Positions 33,714-44,697 of a stretch of DNA of 64,000 bases are shown piece by piece (position 1 is the stretch's first letter; each line of letters starts with the position of its first letter). Both the position numbers and the translations under genes were made by a program. Source of the stretch: Stappia indica (GTDB taxonomy: Bacteria; Pseudomonadota; Alphaproteobacteria; Rhizobiales; Stappiaceae); the NCBI RefSeq assembly GCF_009789575.1, contig NZ_CP046908.1, positions 4,989,001 through 5,053,000 on the forward strand, in the 5' to 3' direction. The notes beneath the pieces were generated by a model. It saw nothing but the letters and a program-made list of their open reading frames with translations, was not told the DNA's origin and searched no databases.

Positions 33714-35545
33714 CGACGACCATCCGGCTGACGGCGGCACAGGCCGTCACGCGCTATCTCTGCCGGCAGATGAACGAGGACGGGGTGCCCTTCATCGCCG
33801 GCGTCTGGGCGATCTTCGGGCATGGCAATGTCGCCGGCCTCGGCGAGGCGCTCTACGGCGTGCGCGATGAGCTGCCGACCTGGCGCGGCCACAACGAGCA
33901 GGGCATGGCCCATGCGGCCATCGCCTATGCCAAGCAGCTCGGCCGTCGCCGGGCGATGGCCGTGACCTCGTCGATCGGCCCCGGCGCCACCAACATGCTG
34001 ACCGCCGCGGCGATGGCCCATGTCGACCGGCTGCCGGTCCTGTTCCTGCCCGGCGACGTCTTCGCGGGCCGCGCGCCCGACCCGGTGCTGCAGCAGCTGG
34101 AGGACTTCGGCGACGGCACGGTCAGCGTCAACGACTGCTTCCGCCCCGTCTCGCGCTATTTCGACCGCATCACCCGGCCCGAGCAGCTGCTGACCGCGCT
34201 GCCGCGCGCTTTCCGGGTGATGACCGATCCGGCCGAATGCGGCCCGGTCACGCTGGCCTTCTGCCAGGACGTGCAGACCGAGGCCTTCGACTGGCCGGAG
34301 AGCTTCTTTGCGCCGAAGGTCTGGCGCATGCGCCGGCCGCAGCCGGACCCGGTCGAGCTCGATGAGGTGGCGCGGCTCCTCGCCAATGCCGAGCGGCCCG
34401 TCATCGTTGCCGGCGGCGGCATCCATTATTCCTTTGCGCATCAGGCTCTTGTGCGCTTCGCGGAAGGCCATGGCATCCCGGTCGTCGAGACCCAGGCCGG
34501 CAAGTCGGCGCTCGCCTGGGACCATCCGCTCAACCTCGGCTCGGTCGGCGTCACCGGCTCCTCGGCCGCCAATGCGGTCGCCGCCGAGGCCGACGTGGTG
34601 CTCGGCGTCGGCACCCGCTTCCAGGACTTCACCACCGGCTCCTGGTCGCTGTTCGCACGGCCGGGCCGCAAGCTCGTCAGCCTCAACGTCTCGCCCTACG
34701 ATGCGGCCAAGCATGGCGCCGTGCCGCTTTGCGCCGATGCGCGCGACGGGCTGGAGGCGCTGGGGCGGGCGCTTGGAGAGCGGCGTTTCGCGCCCCCGCC
34801 GGCCGATCTGAAGCGCGAGTGGATCGCGGCTGTGGATGCGGCGACGGCCCCGCCGCCCGACGGCAACGCGCTGCCGAGCGATGCCCAGGTGATCGGCGCC
34901 GTCCAGCGCAATGTCGATGAAAACGCTGTGGTTTTTTGCGCTGCCGGCGGCCTGCCGGGCGAGTTGCACAAGCTCTGGAAGGCCGCCCGGCCGATGGGCT
35001 ACCACATGGAATACGGCTTCTCCTGCATGGGCTACGAGATCGCCGGCGGGCTCGGCGCCAAGATGGCGCAGCCCGAGCGCGAGGTCGTCGTCATGGTCGG
35101 CGACGGCTCCTACATGATGATGAACTCCGAGCTCGCGACCTCCGTGATGCTGGGCCGCAAGCTCATTGTCGTATTGCTCGACAATCGCGGCTTCGGCTGC
35201 ATCAACCGCCTGCAACGGGCGACCGGCGGCGAGAGCTTCAACAACCTGCTCGACACCGCCCGCCATGTGGTGCCGAGCGACATCGACTTCGCCGCCCATG
35301 CCGCCTCGATGGGCGCGATCTCGGAGAAGGTCGACGACATCGCGGGTCTCGAGGCGGCCTTGGTCCGGGCGAGGGCGTCGGAGCGCAGCCACGTCATCGT
35401 CATCGACACCGATCCGCTGGCGACGACCGAGGCCGGCGGCCACTGGTGGGACGTTGCCGTGCCGGAGGTCTCGACCCGCGAGGAGGTCCGCTCCGCCCGC
35501 GCGTCTTACGAAAATGCCCTGAAGAAACAGAGCCTTGTCGACTAG
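33710..35545 (+). CDS. iolD: 3D-(3,5/4)-trihydroxycyclohexane-1,2-dione hydrolase
   Basis: A 611-aa thiamine diphosphate enzyme with the acetolactate-synthase-like layout: N-terminal PYR domain (GVWAIFGHGNVAGLGEAL, WRGHNEQGMAHAAIAYAKQ with the conserved Glu), middle domain and C-terminal PP domain (VGDGSYMMMNSELAT...LDNRGFGCINRLQ). IolD opens the inositol-derived ring to 5-deoxyglucuronate. ATG 33710 overlaps the iolC stop, and GGGAGAG lies upstream. A longer in-frame extension into iolC is unlikely. Confidence 0.93.
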   Translation: MTTTIRLTAAQAVTRYLCRQMNEDGVPFIAGVWAIFGHGNVAGLGEALYGVRDELPTWRGHNEQGMAHAAIAYAKQLGRRRAMAVTSSIGPGATNMLTAAAMAHVDRLPVLFLPGDVFAGRAPDPVLQQLEDFGDGTVSVNDCFRPVSRYFDRITRPEQLLTALPRAFRVMTDPAECGPVTLAFCQDVQTEAFDWPESFFAPKVWRMRRPQPDPVELDEVARLLANAERPVIVAGGGIHYSFAHQALVRFAEGHGIPVVETQAGKSALAWDHPLNLGSVGVTGSSAANAVAAEADVVLGVGTRFQDFTTGSWSLFARPGRKLVSLNVSPYDAAKHGAVPLCADARDGLEALGRALGERRFAPPPADLKREWIAAVDAATAPPPDGNALPSDAQVIGAVQRNVDENAVVFCAAGGLPGELHKLWKAARPMGYHMEYGFSCMGYEIAGGLGAKMAQPEREVVVMVGDGSYMMMNSELATSVMLGRKLIVVLLDNRGFGCINRLQRATGGESFNNLLDTARHVVPSDIDFAAHAASMGAISEKVDDIAGLEAALVRARASERSHVIVIDTDPLATTEAGGHWWDVAVPEVSTREEVRSARASYENALKKQSLVD

Positions 35546-35581
35546 TCTTCACTCCGCTTCGACCCATTGAAGGCGCAACAG

Positions 35582-36481
35582 ATGATCCTCTACGGCACCA
35601 ATCCGATTGCCTGGTCCAACGACGACGACCAGAGCCTCGGCGCCCATATTCCGCTCGCAACCTGCCTGTCGCAGGCCGCCGAGATCGGCTTCGACGGCAT
35701 CGAGAACGGCCACAAGTTTCCGACCGATCCAGCCGAGCTCGCGCAAACGCTGGCGCCGCACGGGCTGAAGTTCGTCTCGGCCTGGTACTCGCTGCATCTG
35801 CTGACCCGCTCGGCCGAGACCGAGATCGAGGCCATCGGCGAGCATCTGGCGCGGCTGAAGGCGATGGGCTCGCCGGTGCTGATCGCCTGCGAGACCTCCA
35901 ACGCTATCCACGGCAATGACGGGGTTGCGGTCAACGACCGACCGCGTCTCGACAGGGACCGGTTCGCCGCCTTTTGCGCCGATCTGGAGAAGGTCGCGGC
36001 CCATTGCGCGGCGCAAGGCGTGCCGCTGGTCTACCACCATCACATGGGCACCATCATTGAAAGCGAAGAGGAAATCGACGCGCTGATGGAGCTGACCGGC
36101 CCGGCGACGCGGCTGCTGCTCGACACCGGCCACGCGTATTTCGGCGGCGGCGATCCGGCGCGGCTTGCCGCAAAGCACATGGGCCGTGTTTCACATATCC
36201 ACGCCAAGAACGTGCGTCCGGATGTGATGGCGCAGGTTCGCGAGGAGGGGCTGAGCTTCCTGGAAGGCGTACGCCGGGGCGTGTTCACCGTGCCGGGCGA
36301 TCCCGAAGGCGGGGTCGATTTCGCGCCGGTGCTGCAGACCGCCGCGGAGCACGACTATTCGGGCTGGCTGGTCATCGAGGCGGAGCAGGACCCGGAGGTT
36401 CGCGATCCCGTCACCTACCAGTCGATGGGCCTCAAGGCGCTGAAGGCGCTCGCCCGCGAGACCGGCCTCGACCGGGGATAA
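35582..36481 (+). CDS. iolE: Inosose dehydratase
   Basis: A 299-aa xylose-isomerase-like TIM-barrel protein with [16 protein letters not shown] at the start, [30 protein letters not shown] and [15 protein letters not shown], all typical of IolE. It dehydrates scyllo-inosose to the trione-type intermediate used by IolD. ATG 35582 begins the conserved [11 protein letters not shown]; an in-frame TTG at 35567 is less likely. Third gene of iolCDEB, 36 bp after iolD. Confidence 0.93.
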   Translation: MILYGTNPIAWSNDDDQSLGAHIPLATCLSQAAEIGFDGIENGHKFPTDPAELAQTLAPHGLKFVSAWYSLHLLTRSAETEIEAIGEHLARLKAMGSPVLIACETSNAIHGNDGVAVNDRPRLDRDRFAAFCADLEKVAAHCAAQGVPLVYHHHMGTIIESEEEIDALMELTGPATRLLLDTGHAYFGGGDPARLAAKHMGRVSHIHAKNVRPDVMAQVREEGLSFLEGVRRGVFTVPGDPEGGVDFAPVLQTAAEHDYSGWLVIEAEQDPEVRDPVTYQSMGLKALKALARETGLDRG

Positions 36482-36528
36482 GCCGGGGCCGCAAAGCCCG
36501 GGCGCAGACAATCAGGGAGAGCGATGCC

Positions 36529-37335
36529 ATGGCCGATCTGCTGGTGAAACCAAAGGGTAAGCACGGCAAGGTGCACGACATCACGCCGCAGAGCGCCGGC
36601 TGGTCCTATGTGGGGTTCACGCTCTACCGGCTGGCGCCGGGCGAGAGCGCGAGCGAGGCGACGGGCGAGCGCGAGGCGATCCTGGTGCTGGTCGAGGGAC
36701 GGGCCGAGCTGAGCGCCGGCGGGGTCTCCTTCGGCGAGCGGGGCGATCGGTTGAGCGTCTTCGAGCGCAAGCCGCCGCACTGCCTCTATGTGCCGAACGG
36801 CTCGACCTGGGAGGCTAGGGCGACGACCGAGCTGACGCTGGCCGTGTGTACCGCGCCGGGCAGCGGCGGGCACGAGGCCGGCATGATCGAGAACATCGGT
36901 TTCGAGGAGCGCGGCAAGGGCACCAATACCCGCTACATCCATCCCATCGCGATGGAGGACAAGGACGTCGCCGACAGCCTGCTGGTGACCGAGGTTTTCA
37001 CGCCGCAGGGCCATTGGTCGTCCTATCCGCCGCACCGGCACGACGAGGACAACTATCCCGACATGACCTATCTGGAAGAGACCTATTACCACCGTCTCGA
37101 CCCGTCGACGGGCTTCGGCATCCAGCGCGTCTTCACCGAGGACGGCAGCCTCGACCAGACGATGGCGGTGTCGGACGGCGACGTCGTGCTGGTCCCGAAA
37201 GGCCACCATCCGTGCGGCGCGCCCTACGGCTACCAGATGTACTATCTGAACGTGATGGCCGGCCCCTTGCGCAAATGGCGCTTCAAGAACCACCCAGACC
37301 ACGACTGGATCGCGCAGCGAGACGCGAAGGCCTAG
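36529..37335 (+). CDS. iolB: 5-deoxy-glucuronate isomerase
   Basis: A 268-aa bicupin with the IolB pattern YPPHRHDEDNYPDMTYLEETYYHRLDPSTGFGIQRVF (about residues 166-202), holding the metal-binding histidines and Glu, and DGDVVLVPKGHHPCGAPYGYQMYYLNVMAGP. It isomerises 5-deoxyglucuronate to 5-dehydro-2-deoxygluconate, the IolC substrate. GGGAGAG precedes the ATG. Last gene of the iol operon; a terminator follows. iolG and iolA are not in the window. Confidence 0.93.
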   Translation: MADLLVKPKGKHGKVHDITPQSAGWSYVGFTLYRLAPGESASEATGEREAILVLVEGRAELSAGGVSFGERGDRLSVFERKPPHCLYVPNGSTWEARATTELTLAVCTAPGSGGHEAGMIENIGFEERGKGTNTRYIHPIAMEDKDVADSLLVTEVFTPQGHWSSYPPHRHDEDNYPDMTYLEETYYHRLDPSTGFGIQRVFTEDGSLDQTMAVSDGDVVLVPKGHHPCGAPYGYQMYYLNVMAGPLRKWRFKNHPDHDWIAQRDAKA

Positions 37336-37360
37336 GTTTAAGAGGCTGATATTCAAACGA

Positions 37361-37398
37361 AAAACGCCCGGACGAGGTCTCGCTCGCCCGGGCGTTTT
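37361..37398 (+). terminator. Rho-independent terminator after iolB
   Basis: AAAACGCCCGG (37361-37371) pairs with CCGGGCGTTTT (37388-37398), with extra CGAG/CTCG pairing inside. The terminal T-run fits a plus-strand terminator; the A-run lets it act in reverse for hupE. The 37399-37584 stretch that follows holds two direct AATTTCGAGA copies (37421-37430, 37464-37473), a 14-bp palindrome CCCGCTCGAGCGGG and no gene. Confidence 0.8.
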
Positions 37399-37584
37399 CA
37401 TGCGTGTTCCCGGCCTCGCAAATTTCGAGACGGATTTTGCAAAATTCCGATGCAAACGGCGCGAATTTCGAGAATGCGCTCTCAATCTCGCGAAAACCTG
37501 CCTCCGGACCGGGTCACGGGCCGAAAAGCACCCGCTCGAGCGGGTTATCCCCGCTCGGGCTGAGGGCGGTAAAGTGGTGGCCGC

Positions 37585-38202
37585 TCACCCACCGATGAGC
37601 AGGGCGGCACCAGCGAGCGCCGTCAGGCCGCCGAGCACCCGGGTCAGGGCGTGGCCGCGCGAGGAGGCGAGCTTGCCGAGGCCATTGCCGAGCGCGATGC
37701 CGGCGGCATGCAGCAGGGCGGTGGCGAGGGCGAAGCCGGCGCCGTAGGCGAACTGGGTTGCCGCGCCGATCTCGCCGCCATGGGCATGGCCGTGGAACAG
37801 GGCGAAGGCGGCGACGACGGCGGCCGAGCCGGCAACCGGCAGCCGGACGGCCAGCGCCACGAGCAGGCCGAGCGCCACGACCGAGGCGAGGATCGCCGGC
37901 TCGACGAAGGGCAGGGAGACGCCGGCAAGCGCGAGGGCGAAGCCGAGCAGCATGGTGCCGACGAAGGCGGCCGGCACGAGGGCGACAGCGCGGCCGCCGA
38001 TCTGCCAGGCCCACAGGCCGACGGCGATCATCGCCAGGATGTGGTCGGCGCCGAACAGCGGGTGGCTGAAGCCGGCGGCGAAGGAGCCGTGCTCGCCGGG
38101 ATTGAGATGGGCAAGGGCCGGCGTCGCGGTAAGCGCCAGGGCGGCGGAGGTCGCGGCGAAGGCGGCGGCGCGGGCGCGCCGGGAAAGGGTGAACCTCGTC
38201 AT
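37585..38202 (-). CDS. HupE/UreJ-family metal (cobalt/nickel) transporter
   Basis: A 205-aa protein with a signal-like first helix (AAAFAATSAALALTATPALAH) and the HupE/UreJ signature HLNPGEHGSFAAGFSHPLFGADHILAMIAVGLWAWQ, whose His and Asp residues are thought to bind the metal, plus five further hydrophobic segments and ALFHGHAHGGEIG. The family imports nickel or cobalt. It lies 177 bp downstream of cbiM, itself under a cobalamin riboswitch, so cobalt is the likelier substrate here. No hydrogenase or urease genes are present. Confidence 0.85.
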   Translation of the reverse strand: MTRFTLSRRARAAAFAATSAALALTATPALAHLNPGEHGSFAAGFSHPLFGADHILAMIAVGLWAWQIGGRAVALVPAAFVGTMLLGFALALAGVSLPFVEPAILASVVALGLLVALAVRLPVAGSAAVVAAFALFHGHAHGGEIGAATQFAYGAGFALATALLHAAGIALGNGLGKLASSRGHALTRVLGGLTALAGAALLIGG

Positions 38203-38379
38203 GCAGTCGATCCTTTTCTCAAGTCGATCAGGACGCCCCGGAATGGGTCGCGCCAGTGCTTCGGGTCCTGTCAGGCTTCTCTTTCTTTCAGGCTGTTTTT
38301 CAGGTCGCCGGTTCCAAGGTGTTGGAGGCGTGGCCCCGAAAGGAAACCGGCCGCAACGTGCGGCCGGCAAGGCGTGCCG

Positions 38380-39063
38380 TCAGGCGGCAGCGTGGTAGAG
38401 GCGCTGCTGGAAGACGAGGCCGGTGCGGGCCTTGTCGAACAGCTTGGCGCCGGCGAGCACGGCAAGGTCGACCACCGGCTCGACGATGATCACCGTCAGG
38501 TAGGCGAGGCCGAAGCTGCCGACATTGGCAAGGTTCTCGGCGCTGAAGCCGCCGCCATAGAGCGCCCAGAAGGCGACCCAGACGACGATGCCGCCCTGGT
38601 AGCTGGTCGACAAGGCCAGCGCCTGCTTGTAGCTGACGTCCTTGTAGGCGGTCTTCGCCGGGATGATGTTGCGCGCCAGCAGGCTCATGGCGAAGAGCGG
38701 CACGATCAGCGTCGTCAGGTTCATGCCGTATTGCGGCAGGTCGGCCGGCGCGAAGAACAGGCCCTGGGTGAGCAGGCCGAGCGCAAGGCCGATGCCGGCC
38801 GGACCGGCGCCCAAAATCAGATAGAGCGTCGAGCCGAGAATGACGTGGACCTCGGACACGCCGACCGGCTTGGTCGGCAGCACCTCGAAGAAACAGAAGA
38901 CCAGCGCGGTCGCGATCACCGAGCGGACCACCAGGGCGGCAAAGCCCCCGTCGCGGCGTATCGTATCGATCGCCATCTTGCCGATCAGGCCGACGGAGGC
39001 GGCAGCGGTCGCCACGCTGAGAAGGATCTTGGCGCCGTCGACGACGCCGGGTTCGATATGCAT
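38380..39063 (-). CDS. cbiM: CbiM-type energy-coupling-factor cobalt transporter component
   Basis: A 227-aa membrane protein beginning MHIEPGVVDGAKILLSVATAAASVG, the CbiM N-terminus that binds Co(II) or Ni(II) through its free amino group and His2. Later segments SEVHVILGSTLYLILGAGPAGIGLALGLLTQGLFFAPADLPQYGMN fit the family. The ATG at 39063 is fixed by that N-terminus. No cbiN, cbiQ or cbiO gene accompanies it; only the hupE-like gene does. It lies just below a cobalamin riboswitch. Confidence 0.88.
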   Translation of the reverse strand: MHIEPGVVDGAKILLSVATAAASVGLIGKMAIDTIRRDGGFAALVVRSVIATALVFCFFEVLPTKPVGVSEVHVILGSTLYLILGAGPAGIGLALGLLTQGLFFAPADLPQYGMNLTTLIVPLFAMSLLARNIIPAKTAYKDVSYKQALALSTSYQGGIVVWVAFWALYGGGFSAENLANVGSFGLAYLTVIIVEPVVDLAVLAGAKLFDKARTGLVFQQRLYHAAA

Positions 39064-39134
39064 GTTCAGCCTCCTTGGCGCACCCACCGTGCGCGGAGCT
39101 ATGGGAAAGACGCGAGAAAGGCTCGCGCCGCGGC

Positions 39135-39320
39135 CGATGGCAGGTCTCCTGGCTCGCGGTTCATTGCGCCTGTCCACCTTCCCGGCTTGGGGCCAGTGGC
39201 ATTCGGACAGCGCTCGCCGCTCACAGTTGCGGGGGCAGCCACGGATTCGGTCCCTGTTGGGTACGCCTCGCCGTGTTCCCTTTTCACCCGCGTCCGGCTT
39301 TGCCTCGCGGGTACCATCGA
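39135..39320 (-). promoter_or_regulatory. Cobalamin (B12) riboswitch upstream of cbiM
   Basis: Read on the minus strand, the element begins GGTACCCGCGAGGC, has GGTGAAAAGGGAA, the core GCTGCCCCCGCAACTGTGAGCGG, GCCACTG, AAGCCGGGAAGG and ends with the B12 box AGCCAGGAGACCTGCC (39139-39154). All are in the standard order and spacing. It ends about 70 bases before the cbiM start, so it probably blocks translation or causes termination when adenosylcobalamin is bound. Confidence 0.93.
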
Positions 39321-39470
39321 TCTGCAATGCTAGAGGGCGGGGCGTCGGTGTGACAAGATCAATTTTCGTCCGATCCTGTTCGCAATACGGCGTTTCCCGC
39401 CGGGAAATCAGGCAGAGGCGGAAACCATCGGCATCCGCAGCGGGTGCTTGTGGCACTCGACCGTTCCCCG

Positions 39471-39603
39471 CGTCTTCCCGGACGAGGCCGAAGGCCGACG
39501 ATCCGGGACCGGGGAGCCGGGGGCGCTTGCGGACGCGCTCGGGCATGGGGGCGGGCACCGTGCCTCTCCGGTTCCGGGTCGCGCTTCGCTTGCCCGGAAT
39601 GAC
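39471..39603. repeat. Intergenic mosaic module A, copy 1
   Basis: This 133-bp stretch is nearly repeated at 40246-40375. Shared text includes GGACCGGGGAGCCGGGGGCG and CTTCGCTTGCCCGGAATGAC. No coding signal. The 39.3-40.5 kb gap is largely made of such modules. Confidence 0.75.
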
Positions 39604-39740
39604 GCCAGGGGAGGTTGGAGCGAAGAACACCTGCCGGGGTTGCCAATGGTTCCCGGCTCTCCGGCTTCGCCTGCGGCCGGGATGACCTCGGAGGAGATGC
39701 AAGGTCATGCCTCCGCCGTCACCCCACCCACCCCACCGAG

Positions 39741-39792
39741 GTCACCCCGGGCAAGCGTAGCGCGACCCGGGGTCTATTGGTTTCCAGAGCGG
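39741..39792 (+). repeat. Intergenic mosaic module B, copy 1
   Basis: A 52-bp module starting GTCACCCCGG and ending TTTCCAGAGCGG. Related copies are at 40129-40180 (same strand) and, inverted, at 57452-57504 and 57898-57950. The G/C-rich ends are complementary and can fold as a hairpin. Confidence 0.75.
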
Positions 39793-40128
39793 ACGTGAGG
39801 CGGGCGGCACTCGTTCCACCCTCCGCTGTCACGCCTGCGCAGGCAGGCGTCCAGTATCCGCCGGGGCTGATGGCAGCGCGAAGCTAGCCACCACCGGCGT
39901 TCCTGCGGCAGCGCTGAGGCCTCGCCCGAACCGTTCGGGGGTACTGGTTCCCGGTCTTCGGCTTCGCCGAAACCGGGACGACAGCCCTTGGGTGAGGCGG
40001 ACGACGTGCTTTCCTCGCCGAGTTGCGAAAGATCGTCGTCGTCTTCACTGCCGGACTGAGAGACCACCTCAACGATCTGAGTTGATGACAGCCTGAGAAA
40101 GTGGCGCGGCCCTGGCTTCCCCTCTGCC

Positions 40129-40180
40129 GTCACCCCGGCCAAGCGAAGCGCGCGCCGGGGCCTATTGGCTGCCAGAGCGG
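40129..40180 (+). repeat. Intergenic mosaic module B, copy 2
   Basis: Starts GTCACCCCGGCCAAGCGAAG and ends GCCAGAGCGG; closely related to the copy at 39741-39792. Non-coding. Confidence 0.75.
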
Positions 40181-40245
40181 TTGCGAGGACGCATCGGCGT
40201 GGGCGCATCCCCTTTTTGTGCGAGACCACGCGCAAGCCCCTCCGG

Positions 40246-40375
40246 CGTCTTCCCGGACGGCGCGCAAGCGCCGAGCCGGGACCGGGGAGCCGGGGGCGCT
40301 TGCGGACGCGCTCGGGCATGGGGGCGGGCACCGTGCCTCTCCGGTTCCGGCTCGCGCTTCGCTTGCCCGGAATGA
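40246..40375. repeat. Intergenic mosaic module A, copy 2
   Basis: A 130-bp near-copy of 39471-39603, in the same orientation, 772-775 bp away. Differences are concentrated near the start, where the copy reads GGACGGCGCGCAAGCGCCGA. Confidence 0.75.
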
Positions 40376-40432
40376 CGAGAGGAGAGGGAGGAGCGCGGGA
40401 GCCGGCGAAACGAAATGCAGGCCGGCGCAGTT

Positions 40433-40493
40433 CACCCCCCTCTGTCGGCTGTGCCGACATCTCCCCCTCAAGGGGGGAGAGGGGTGCGTGGGG
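40433..40493. repeat. Intergenic mosaic module C (double hairpin), copy 1
   Basis: Contains two adjacent hairpins: GTCGGC-TGT-GCCGAC and TCTCCCCC-TCAA-GGGGGGAGA, then GTGCGTGGGG. Nearly identical copies lie at 57370-57430 and 57816-57876. The form is like intergenic mosaic elements of rhizobia. Confidence 0.75.
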
Positions 40494-40537
40494 CGGCGGA
40501 AAATCAGGCAGAACGACCCGCAGGCGGGCATGAAAAA

Positions 40538-40563
40538 GGGCGCGGCCCGTCAAGGCCGCGCCC
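40538..40563 (-). terminator. Rho-independent terminator after the BCCT gene
   Basis: GGGCGCGGCC (40538-40547) pairs with GGCCGCGCCC (40554-40563). On the minus strand the stem is followed by a run of five T. It lies 37 bases past the BCCT stop codon. Confidence 0.8.
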
Positions 40564-40599
40564 GTTCCCCCTGTGCCCCGAGAAGCGAGGCGCTGTGCG

Positions 40600-42240
<1,641 letters not shown>

Positions 42241-42615
42241 CTTTTGTCCCTGTTGTTGCGACAAGGCTGGCGCACGGCAAAGCCGCTTGCCGGACATGTC
42301 TGCTTTATTGCGGGCCTGGCGGCCCGGTCGGATTGTATTTGCGAGAGACCACACCAAGAGGTGTCAGGAGCGGCATCTGCCGGTGTTCCGGCGACATTGC
42401 ACGCTGGCCAGTCTCGCACCCGCACAGGCTTGGACCGTGGTCCGGCGGAGGAACCGGCAGGCTGGCCGGTGTGCGGGCTTCGTTGCGACCGCCCGGATGG
42501 CCCGGGCGAGCGAAAGGGGGCTGGGGGATCCGGGCGGACCGGACCTCATCCTCGCCCCAAAAGGCAGAACCGGGCATGCAGTGCATCCCCGGTCGACGGC
42601 GTGCAATGTGGCATA

Positions 42616-42634
42616 TTTGCGGCAAAATCGCAAA
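42616..42634. promoter_or_regulatory. Palindrome upstream of the HAD-sorC pair (candidate SorC operator)
   Basis: TTTGCG (42616-42621) and CGCAAA (42629-42634) form a perfect dyad over seven bases in an AT-rich patch. A similar TTTGC/GCAAA dyad lies before the polyol ABC operon at 44698-44720. The 42241-42785 gap otherwise shows only a TTGACT (42655-42660). Confidence 0.45.
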
Positions 42635-42785
42635 CATGTATGTATTTCAACTACTTGACTATCGAATTTGGATTCGTTCGGCCGCTTCGAACGGCCGCCG
42701 GCACTTGACTTGGGCAGCCTGCCATCGTCAGGAAGAACGGGTAGGGGCCGCGCGGGTGCGGCCGCGCAACAGGACGCCGCGCCGC

Positions 42786-43529
42786 GTGCAGACGCTCGAC
42801 ACTTCCTCATCCGGCCTTCGCGACGCGCTCGCGGGACGCGACATCGCTCTCGTGATCTTCGACTGCGACGGCGTGCTGGTCGACAGCGAGCCGATCAGCG
42901 AGCGGGTGCTGCTGGCCGCGCTCGAGGAGGCGGGCGTTGCGGTCGACCACGCCTATTTCAAGGCGCATTTCCTCGGCCGCAGCTTTCCGCGCGTTGCCCA
43001 GAGCATCCGCGACGACTTCCGGCTCGCCTTGCCCGAGACCTTCGAGAGCGACTACCGCGAGCGGCTGCTCCTCGCCTTCGAGGCGGAGCTGAAGCCGGTC
43101 GCCGGCGTGTTCGACGTGCTGGACCGGCTGGCGGTGAGGGCTTGCGTTGCCACCAGCAGCAGCCCGCCGCGGGTGCGCCGCTCGCTGCAGCTGGCCGGGC
43201 TCGACGGCTATTTCGGCGAGGCCGTGTTCACCGCCTCGCAGGTGGCGCGCGGCAAGCCGGCGCCCGATCTCTTTCTCCATGCGGCCGCGCAATGCGGCGT
43301 TGAGCCTGAGCGCTGCCTCGTGATCGAGGACAGCCTGCCGGGGCTGGAGGCGGCGCGCGCGGCCAAGATGGCCGTGTGGCACTTCATCGGCGGCAGCCAC
43401 CTGGATGCGGGCGATGCCGCGCCCGGCGAGCCGCCGCTGCCGGTGTTCGACCGGTGGGACGCGTTTTTCGAGATGGCGCCGCAGCTGGTGCGCGATTTGG
43501 GCGGCCGCGCGGCCGGAGAGGGGAGCTGA
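42786..43529 (+). CDS. HAD-superfamily phosphatase (beta-phosphoglucomutase/sugar-phosphatase type)
   Basis: A 247-aa HAD hydrolase with motif I FDCDGVLVDSEP (about residues 25-36), motif II Thr/Ser in VATSSSPPRVRRSL, the Lys of GKPAPD and motif IV IEDSLPGLEAARAAKM. The cap insert is helical (C1 type). Such proteins in polyol clusters are thought to dephosphorylate sugar phosphates; substrate unknown. The start is uncertain; GTG 42786 gives a normal length, with weak Shine-Dalgarno. It precedes sorC by five bases. Confidence 0.82.
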   Translation: MQTLDTSSSGLRDALAGRDIALVIFDCDGVLVDSEPISERVLLAALEEAGVAVDHAYFKAHFLGRSFPRVAQSIRDDFRLALPETFESDYRERLLLAFEAELKPVAGVFDVLDRLAVRACVATSSSPPRVRRSLQLAGLDGYFGEAVFTASQVARGKPAPDLFLHAAAQCGVEPERCLVIEDSLPGLEAARAAKMAVWHFIGGSHLDAGDAAPGEPPLPVFDRWDAFFEMAPQLVRDLGGRAAGEGS

Positions 43530-43534
43530 GGCGA

Positions 43535-44491
43535 ATGGCGGGCAAGGGCGATGCGGATGTGAGCCGTCTCGACGAGGCGGCCCGGGCCGGGTGGCTCTAC
43601 TATGTCGCCGGCAACACCCAGGACGAGATCGCCCGCAAGCTCGGCGTCTCGCGCCAGTCGGCGCAGCGGCTCGTTTCGCTGGCGGTGACCGAGCGGCTGA
43701 TCAAGGTGCGGCTCGACCACCCGATCGCCCGCTGCATGGAGCTGGAGCGCAATCTCGCCGAGCGCTTTGCCTTGCGCTCCTGCGAGGTGGTGCCGAGCGA
43801 TCCGGGAACGCCGTCCTCCATCGTCGGCCTCGCCCAGGCGGCGGCGGGCGAGATGGAGCGGCACCTGAAGTCGAACGAGCCGAAGATCATCGCCTTCGGC
43901 ACGGGACGCGCGCTGCGTGCCTCGGTCGACCAGCTGCCGACCATGGACTGCCCGCAGCACAAGGTCGTGTCGCTGCTCGGCAACATGATGTCGGACGGGT
44001 CGGCCTCGGCCTACAACGTCATCATCCGCATGGCCGACCGGGTCAACGCCCGCCACTATCCGATGCCGCTGCCGGTCTTCGCGCGGTCGAAGCGCGAGCG
44101 GGCGCTGCTGCACAATCAGGAGCCGGTACACAACATCCTGGAACTGGCCAAGGACGCGGACGTGACCTTCGTCGGCGTCGGCAACATGGGCGAGAGCGCG
44201 CCGCTGTTCGTCGACGGCTTCATCAGCCGCGACGAGATGTCGGCGCTGACGGCGGCCGGCGCCATCGGCGAGATCACCAGCTGGGTCTACGACCGGAACG
44301 GCGAGCTGATCCAGGGCCTGACCAACGATCTCGTCGCCAGTGCCCCGCTCGGCAAGGCGCGCGACAAGCCGGTGATCGGCATCGCCGCCGGTGAGGCCAA
44401 GGTCGACGCGATCCTCGGCGCGCTGCGCGGGGAATTGCTGAACGGGCTGATCACCAACGAGCTGACCGCCGAGCGCCTGCTGGCGCGCTGA
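43535..44491 (+). CDS. SorC/DeoR-type sugar-binding transcriptional regulator of the polyol operon
   Basis: A 318-aa protein with an N-terminal helix-turn-helix (LYYVAGNTQDEIARKLGVSRQSAQRLVSLAVTERLIKVRL, about residues 21-60) and the SorC ligand domain (IIAFGTGRALRASVDQLP, VGVGNMG, ITNELTAERLL). Members sense phosphorylated sugars or polyols. It lies directly before the ABC operon, with dyads before its own transcript and before the ABC operon. GAGGGGAG is upstream of the ATG at 43535. Role as activator or repressor cannot be told. Confidence 0.88.
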   Translation: MAGKGDADVSRLDEAARAGWLYYVAGNTQDEIARKLGVSRQSAQRLVSLAVTERLIKVRLDHPIARCMELERNLAERFALRSCEVVPSDPGTPSSIVGLAQAAAGEMERHLKSNEPKIIAFGTGRALRASVDQLPTMDCPQHKVVSLLGNMMSDGSASAYNVIIRMADRVNARHYPMPLPVFARSKRERALLHNQEPVHNILELAKDADVTFVGVGNMGESAPLFVDGFISRDEMSALTAAGAIGEITSWVYDRNGELIQGLTNDLVASAPLGKARDKPVIGIAAGEAKVDAILGALRGELLNGLITNELTAERLLAR

Positions 44492-44697
44492 GGGCGGCGT
44501 CAGATCCTCACCTCTTCTGCCAGGAACACGAGCACGCGGCGCCAGGTTGCAGCCCGCGGAGGGCTTCGCGCGCGCTTCGTGCCCCAGCGGAAGCGCGATC
44601 CAATCCCCTGAAACAAAATGATTTTTTGCGGCGCAGCAACGAATGTTGGGGCGGGAGACGCTGCGCCAGCTTGACGGCATCTGCCTGTTTTGTGAGT

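Noticed and set aside
33377-35443. Minus-strand open frame of nearly 690 codons over iolD
   Set aside because: Mirror of the iolD reading frame; low-complexity composition with no recognisable motif.
39471-40500. Insertion sequence or transposon remnant in the 39.3-40.5 kb gap
   Set aside because: No transposase fragment, terminal inverted repeats or target duplication could be recognised; the block is better described as mosaic repeats.
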